Assembly (NCBI RefSeq): GCF_023634845.1
Contig: NZ_JAMLJL010000013.1
Span: 1 to 64,000 of the forward strand
Direction of reading: 5' to 3'
Length of the DNA stretch: 64,000 nt
Source of the DNA: Flavobacterium amniphilum
GTDB lineage: Bacteria > Bacteroidota > Bacteroidia > Flavobacteriales > Flavobacteriaceae
Shown piece by piece: positions 61,949 through 64,000 of this stretch (its first letter is position 1; every line of letters starts with the position of its first letter). The position numbers were made by a program, and so were the translations under genes. Below the pieces are notes generated by a model. The model saw only the letters and a list, made by a program, of their open reading frames with translations. It did no database searches and had not been told where the DNA came from.

Positions 61949-63595
61949 TCATTTTTCTAAAATTACCCGGTAAGCATAATCACCGAAAGTTTCTGTTTCC
62001 AGTCTTTCTTCAACATATCTTCCCAATAAGACATCAACTTCTTCCAGAATCTGGCTTTCCGTTTGCTTTTCTTTATAAATTCTATTCAATCTTTCTCCGA
62101 AACGGTCGCCACCCAACATGAAATTGTATTGCTCAGGTCCTGTTCCGACGAAGCCTAATTCGGCTACATACGGACGGCCACATCCATTAGGACACCCAGT
62201 CATACGGATCGTGATTTCATCGTTAGACAAACTGTGTTTCTCTAACAATGGCTCAATTTTAGTTACCAATTCCGGCAAGTAACGTTGTGCTTCTGCTAAT
62301 GCTAACGGACAGGTAGGCAATGCCACACACGCCATCGAATTTTTACGCAAAGCACTTACCTGTTTTTCGATATCATGTTCCGCTAATAATGCTTCAATTT
62401 TAGCTTTGTCCTTATCTTCAATTTCACCCAAAATCAGGTTTTGGTTACCTGAAAAAATGAAATTATTGATTTTCAATTGTGCCAATTCATACAGGAATTG
62501 TTTCTGATAAGGCTTCACCACACCATGCTCTACAAAAAGCGTGTAAAACCATTTCCCTTGGTGGTTTTGTTCCCAACCATAACGGTCACTTCTCTCTGTA
62601 AATTTGTATGGTCTTTCTTCTTCCAGCCCAAATCCGATGCGGCTTTCCAGCTCTTTCTTGAAGCCTTCCACAGTCAGTTTATCCACCGTATACTTCAATC
62701 GGGATAATTTCCGGTCCACACGATTTCCAAAATCACGTTGTACCGTCAAAATTTCATAAACAGCTTTCAAAGTCCTCTCTTCCGTATCCGTAAAACCGAT
62801 GATACTTCCCAAGCGGGAATACGTATTCGGGTTACCGTGTGTTGTAGCCAATCCGCCACCTATGGCGATGTTAAATCCTTTCAATTCATCATTTTCGACA
62901 ATCGCAATTAATCCGATATCGTTGGTAAATACATCCACATCATTACTTGGCGGAATAGCAATACCGATTTTGAACTTTCTTGGCAGGTATCGGTCTTCAT
63001 ACAATGGATCAGCCTCTGAAGAACGCTCATAAATTTTTTCCCCATCAATAAAGACTTCGTAGTACGATTGTGTTTTAGGCAACAGCAACGTCGAAATCTT
63101 ATCGGCATACTCATAAATCTGTTGGTGGATAGGTGAAATTTGCGGATGCGAACTCACAATCACATTCCGGTTCACGTCACCACATGCAGCGATCGAATCC
63201 AGTTTGGCGGTATTGAATGCCTGAATAGTCGGTCGCAACTGATGTTTTAACAAACCATGTAACTGAACCGTTTGTCTGGTTGTGATTTTCAGAGTTCCGG
63301 TTCCATATTGTTCCGAAATTTCGTGTGTGGCAATCCATTGATCGGCACTGATCACACCGCCCGGAATACGCAAACGTATCATAAACGAATACAGTTTATC
63401 CAATTTTTTAGCGGCTCTTTCGGCACGTCTGTCTCGATCATCCTGTACATACATCCCATGGAATTTCACCAGGGTTTCATCATCCGGACGCACATTACCC
63501 GTATGATTATCTAAATCGATACTTTCTTTCAAAGTACCGCGAAGACCGTCGCTTTTGGTCTTTATATATTCTACTGCTGATAATTTCTCGCTCAT
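61949..63595 (-). CDS. cysI: Assimilatory sulfite reductase hemoprotein
   Basis: This protein of about 548 residues reduces sulfite to sulfide on siroheme and a 4Fe-4S cluster. It has RIPGGVISADQW, TTRQTVQLHGL and ACGDVNRNVIVSSHPQ. The cluster ligands are CVALPTC and GCPNGCGRPYVAELG. I start at 63595 (MSEKLSAVE); the earlier in-frame ATG adds a short unlikely extension. It follows cysJ and precedes the receptor and the siroheme synthase-like fusion. Confidence 0.93.
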   Translation of the reverse strand: MSEKLSAVEYIKTKSDGLRGTLKESIDLDNHTGNVRPDDETLVKFHGMYVQDDRDRRAERAAKKLDKLYSFMIRLRIPGGVISADQWIATHEISEQYGTGTLKITTRQTVQLHGLLKHQLRPTIQAFNTAKLDSIAACGDVNRNVIVSSHPQISPIHQQIYEYADKISTLLLPKTQSYYEVFIDGEKIYERSSEADPLYEDRYLPRKFKIGIAIPPSNDVDVFTNDIGLIAIVENDELKGFNIAIGGGLATTHGNPNTYSRLGSIIGFTDTEERTLKAVYEILTVQRDFGNRVDRKLSRLKYTVDKLTVEGFKKELESRIGFGLEEERPYKFTERSDRYGWEQNHQGKWFYTLFVEHGVVKPYQKQFLYELAQLKINNFIFSGNQNLILGEIEDKDKAKIEALLAEHDIEKQVSALRKNSMACVALPTCPLALAEAQRYLPELVTKIEPLLEKHSLSNDEITIRMTGCPNGCGRPYVAELGFVGTGPEQYNFMLGGDRFGERLNRIYKEKQTESQILEEVDVLLGRYVEERLETETFGDYAYRVILEK

Positions 63596-63635
63596 ATTTT
63601 TATAAGAAATAGTCATTAATGATTAATGGACAGTT

Positions 63636-63672
63636 CATTTCTAATTACTATTCACTAATTACTAATTACTTC
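63636..63672. repeat. ACTAATTACT-rich low-complexity stretch
   Basis: ATTACTATTCACTAATTACTAATTACT resembles the repeats at 743-806, 1155-1200 and 28318-28490. It fills the short gap between cysI and cysJ. Confidence 0.6.
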
Positions 63673-63673
63673 A

Positions 63674-64000
63674 TTAATACACGTCTTTTTGATATTTCCC
63701 TTGGTTTTCCAATGTTTCCAGAACTTGTTTTGCTTCTTCAACTGAAATATTGCGTTCTTTTGCAATCACTTCCAGAATAGCCTGTTCCACATCCTGGCTC
63801 ATCGGATTTTTCTGTCCGCAGATGTAAATTCCCGCACCGTTTTCCAACCAGTTATTGAATTCTTGTGCTTTTTCACGGATGCGGTCCTGCACATAAATCT
63901 TGCGTTCCTGATCTCTTGAGAAAGCCGTATCCAGTTTGGTTAAAACACCGGTTGTCAGCCATTCCTGAATTTCAGTCTGGTAGTAAAAATCCAATACGAA
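63674..64000 (-). CDS. cysJ: Sulfite reductase flavoprotein subunit (partial, C-terminal end)
   Basis: Only the last 108 codons are in the window; the frame stays open through base 64000. The visible part has AFSRDQERKIYVQDRIREKAQEF, GAGIYICGQKNPMSQDVEQAI and the C terminus GKYQKDVY, as at the end of NADPH-sulfite reductase alpha subunits. It would supply electrons to CysI. It lies about 80 bases upstream of cysI. Confidence 0.9.
   Translation of the reverse strand, partial: FVLDFYYQTEIQEWLTTGVLTKLDTAFSRDQERKIYVQDRIREKAQEFNNWLENGAGIYICGQKNPMSQDVEQAILEVIAKERNISVEEAKQVLETLENQGKYQKDVY

Overview
The window looks like chromosome of a Flavobacterium or a close relative (Flavobacteriaceae, Bacteroidota). 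The DNA is AT-rich and Shine-Dalgarno sequences are scarce. Several genes have the Bacteroidota promoter -7 box TAnnTTTG. The gene content also fits: gldA, standalone TonB C-terminal proteins, an ExbB-ExbD-ExbD-TonB operon, a two-gene methionine synthase, DUF3857 proteins and a DAHP synthase/chorismate mutase fusion. These calls rest on reading motifs by eye; no database search was possible.

Layout. 1-240 is the upstream end of an rRNA operon that reads left out of the window (two promoters and a boxA on the minus strand). 240-1206 is non-coding and holds tandem arrays and dispersed repeats. 1207-8591 has an FtsX-type permease, a NamZ-type muramidase, a YkgJ protein, a methyltransferase, a class V aminotransferase, three small TonB C-terminal proteins (one frameshifted) and queE. 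8723-14477 is a seven-gene TonB/ExbB/ExbD operon with a phosphate-binding-type protein and a TPR protein. 14843-17536 is a plus-strand HerA-like/DUF486/NTF2-like/cupin cluster. 17533-28273 holds DUF3999 and DUF2339 membrane proteins, kynurenine 3-monooxygenase, a penicillin acylase, a glycine-zipper lipoprotein, an arginase-fold hydrolase and kynureninase. 28274-29100 is a second repeat-rich non-coding block. 29114-39540 holds queA and a likely eight-gene operon rsgA-dtd-DUF3857(x3)-mazG-sugE-aroA. 39599-44385 is an aromatic amino acid operon (pheA, aminotransferase, DAHP synthase/chorismate mutase) plus a secreted protein, with gldA divergent. 45578-55995 holds a CHRD lipoprotein and the methionine genes (metF, two-part metH, metX, aspartokinase-homoserine dehydrogenase, sterol desaturase). 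56703-64000 holds an unrecognised lipoprotein and an assimilatory sulfur locus (CysG-TSUP fusion, TonB-dependent receptor, sulfite reductase cysI and partial cysJ).

The most interesting theme is regulatory RNA for amino acid and sulfur genes. pheA is preceded by a Phe/Tyr/Trp-rich leader peptide, a pause hairpin, an antiterminator pairing and a terminator. metX is preceded by the same architecture with a Met-Met-Met leader peptide. metH is preceded by a SAM-I riboswitch. The sulfur-locus TonB receptor is preceded by a nine-codon ORF ending in four Cys codons. Together these suggest that this lineage uses ribosome-mediated, peptide-sensing attenuation for aromatic, methionine and perhaps cysteine supply.
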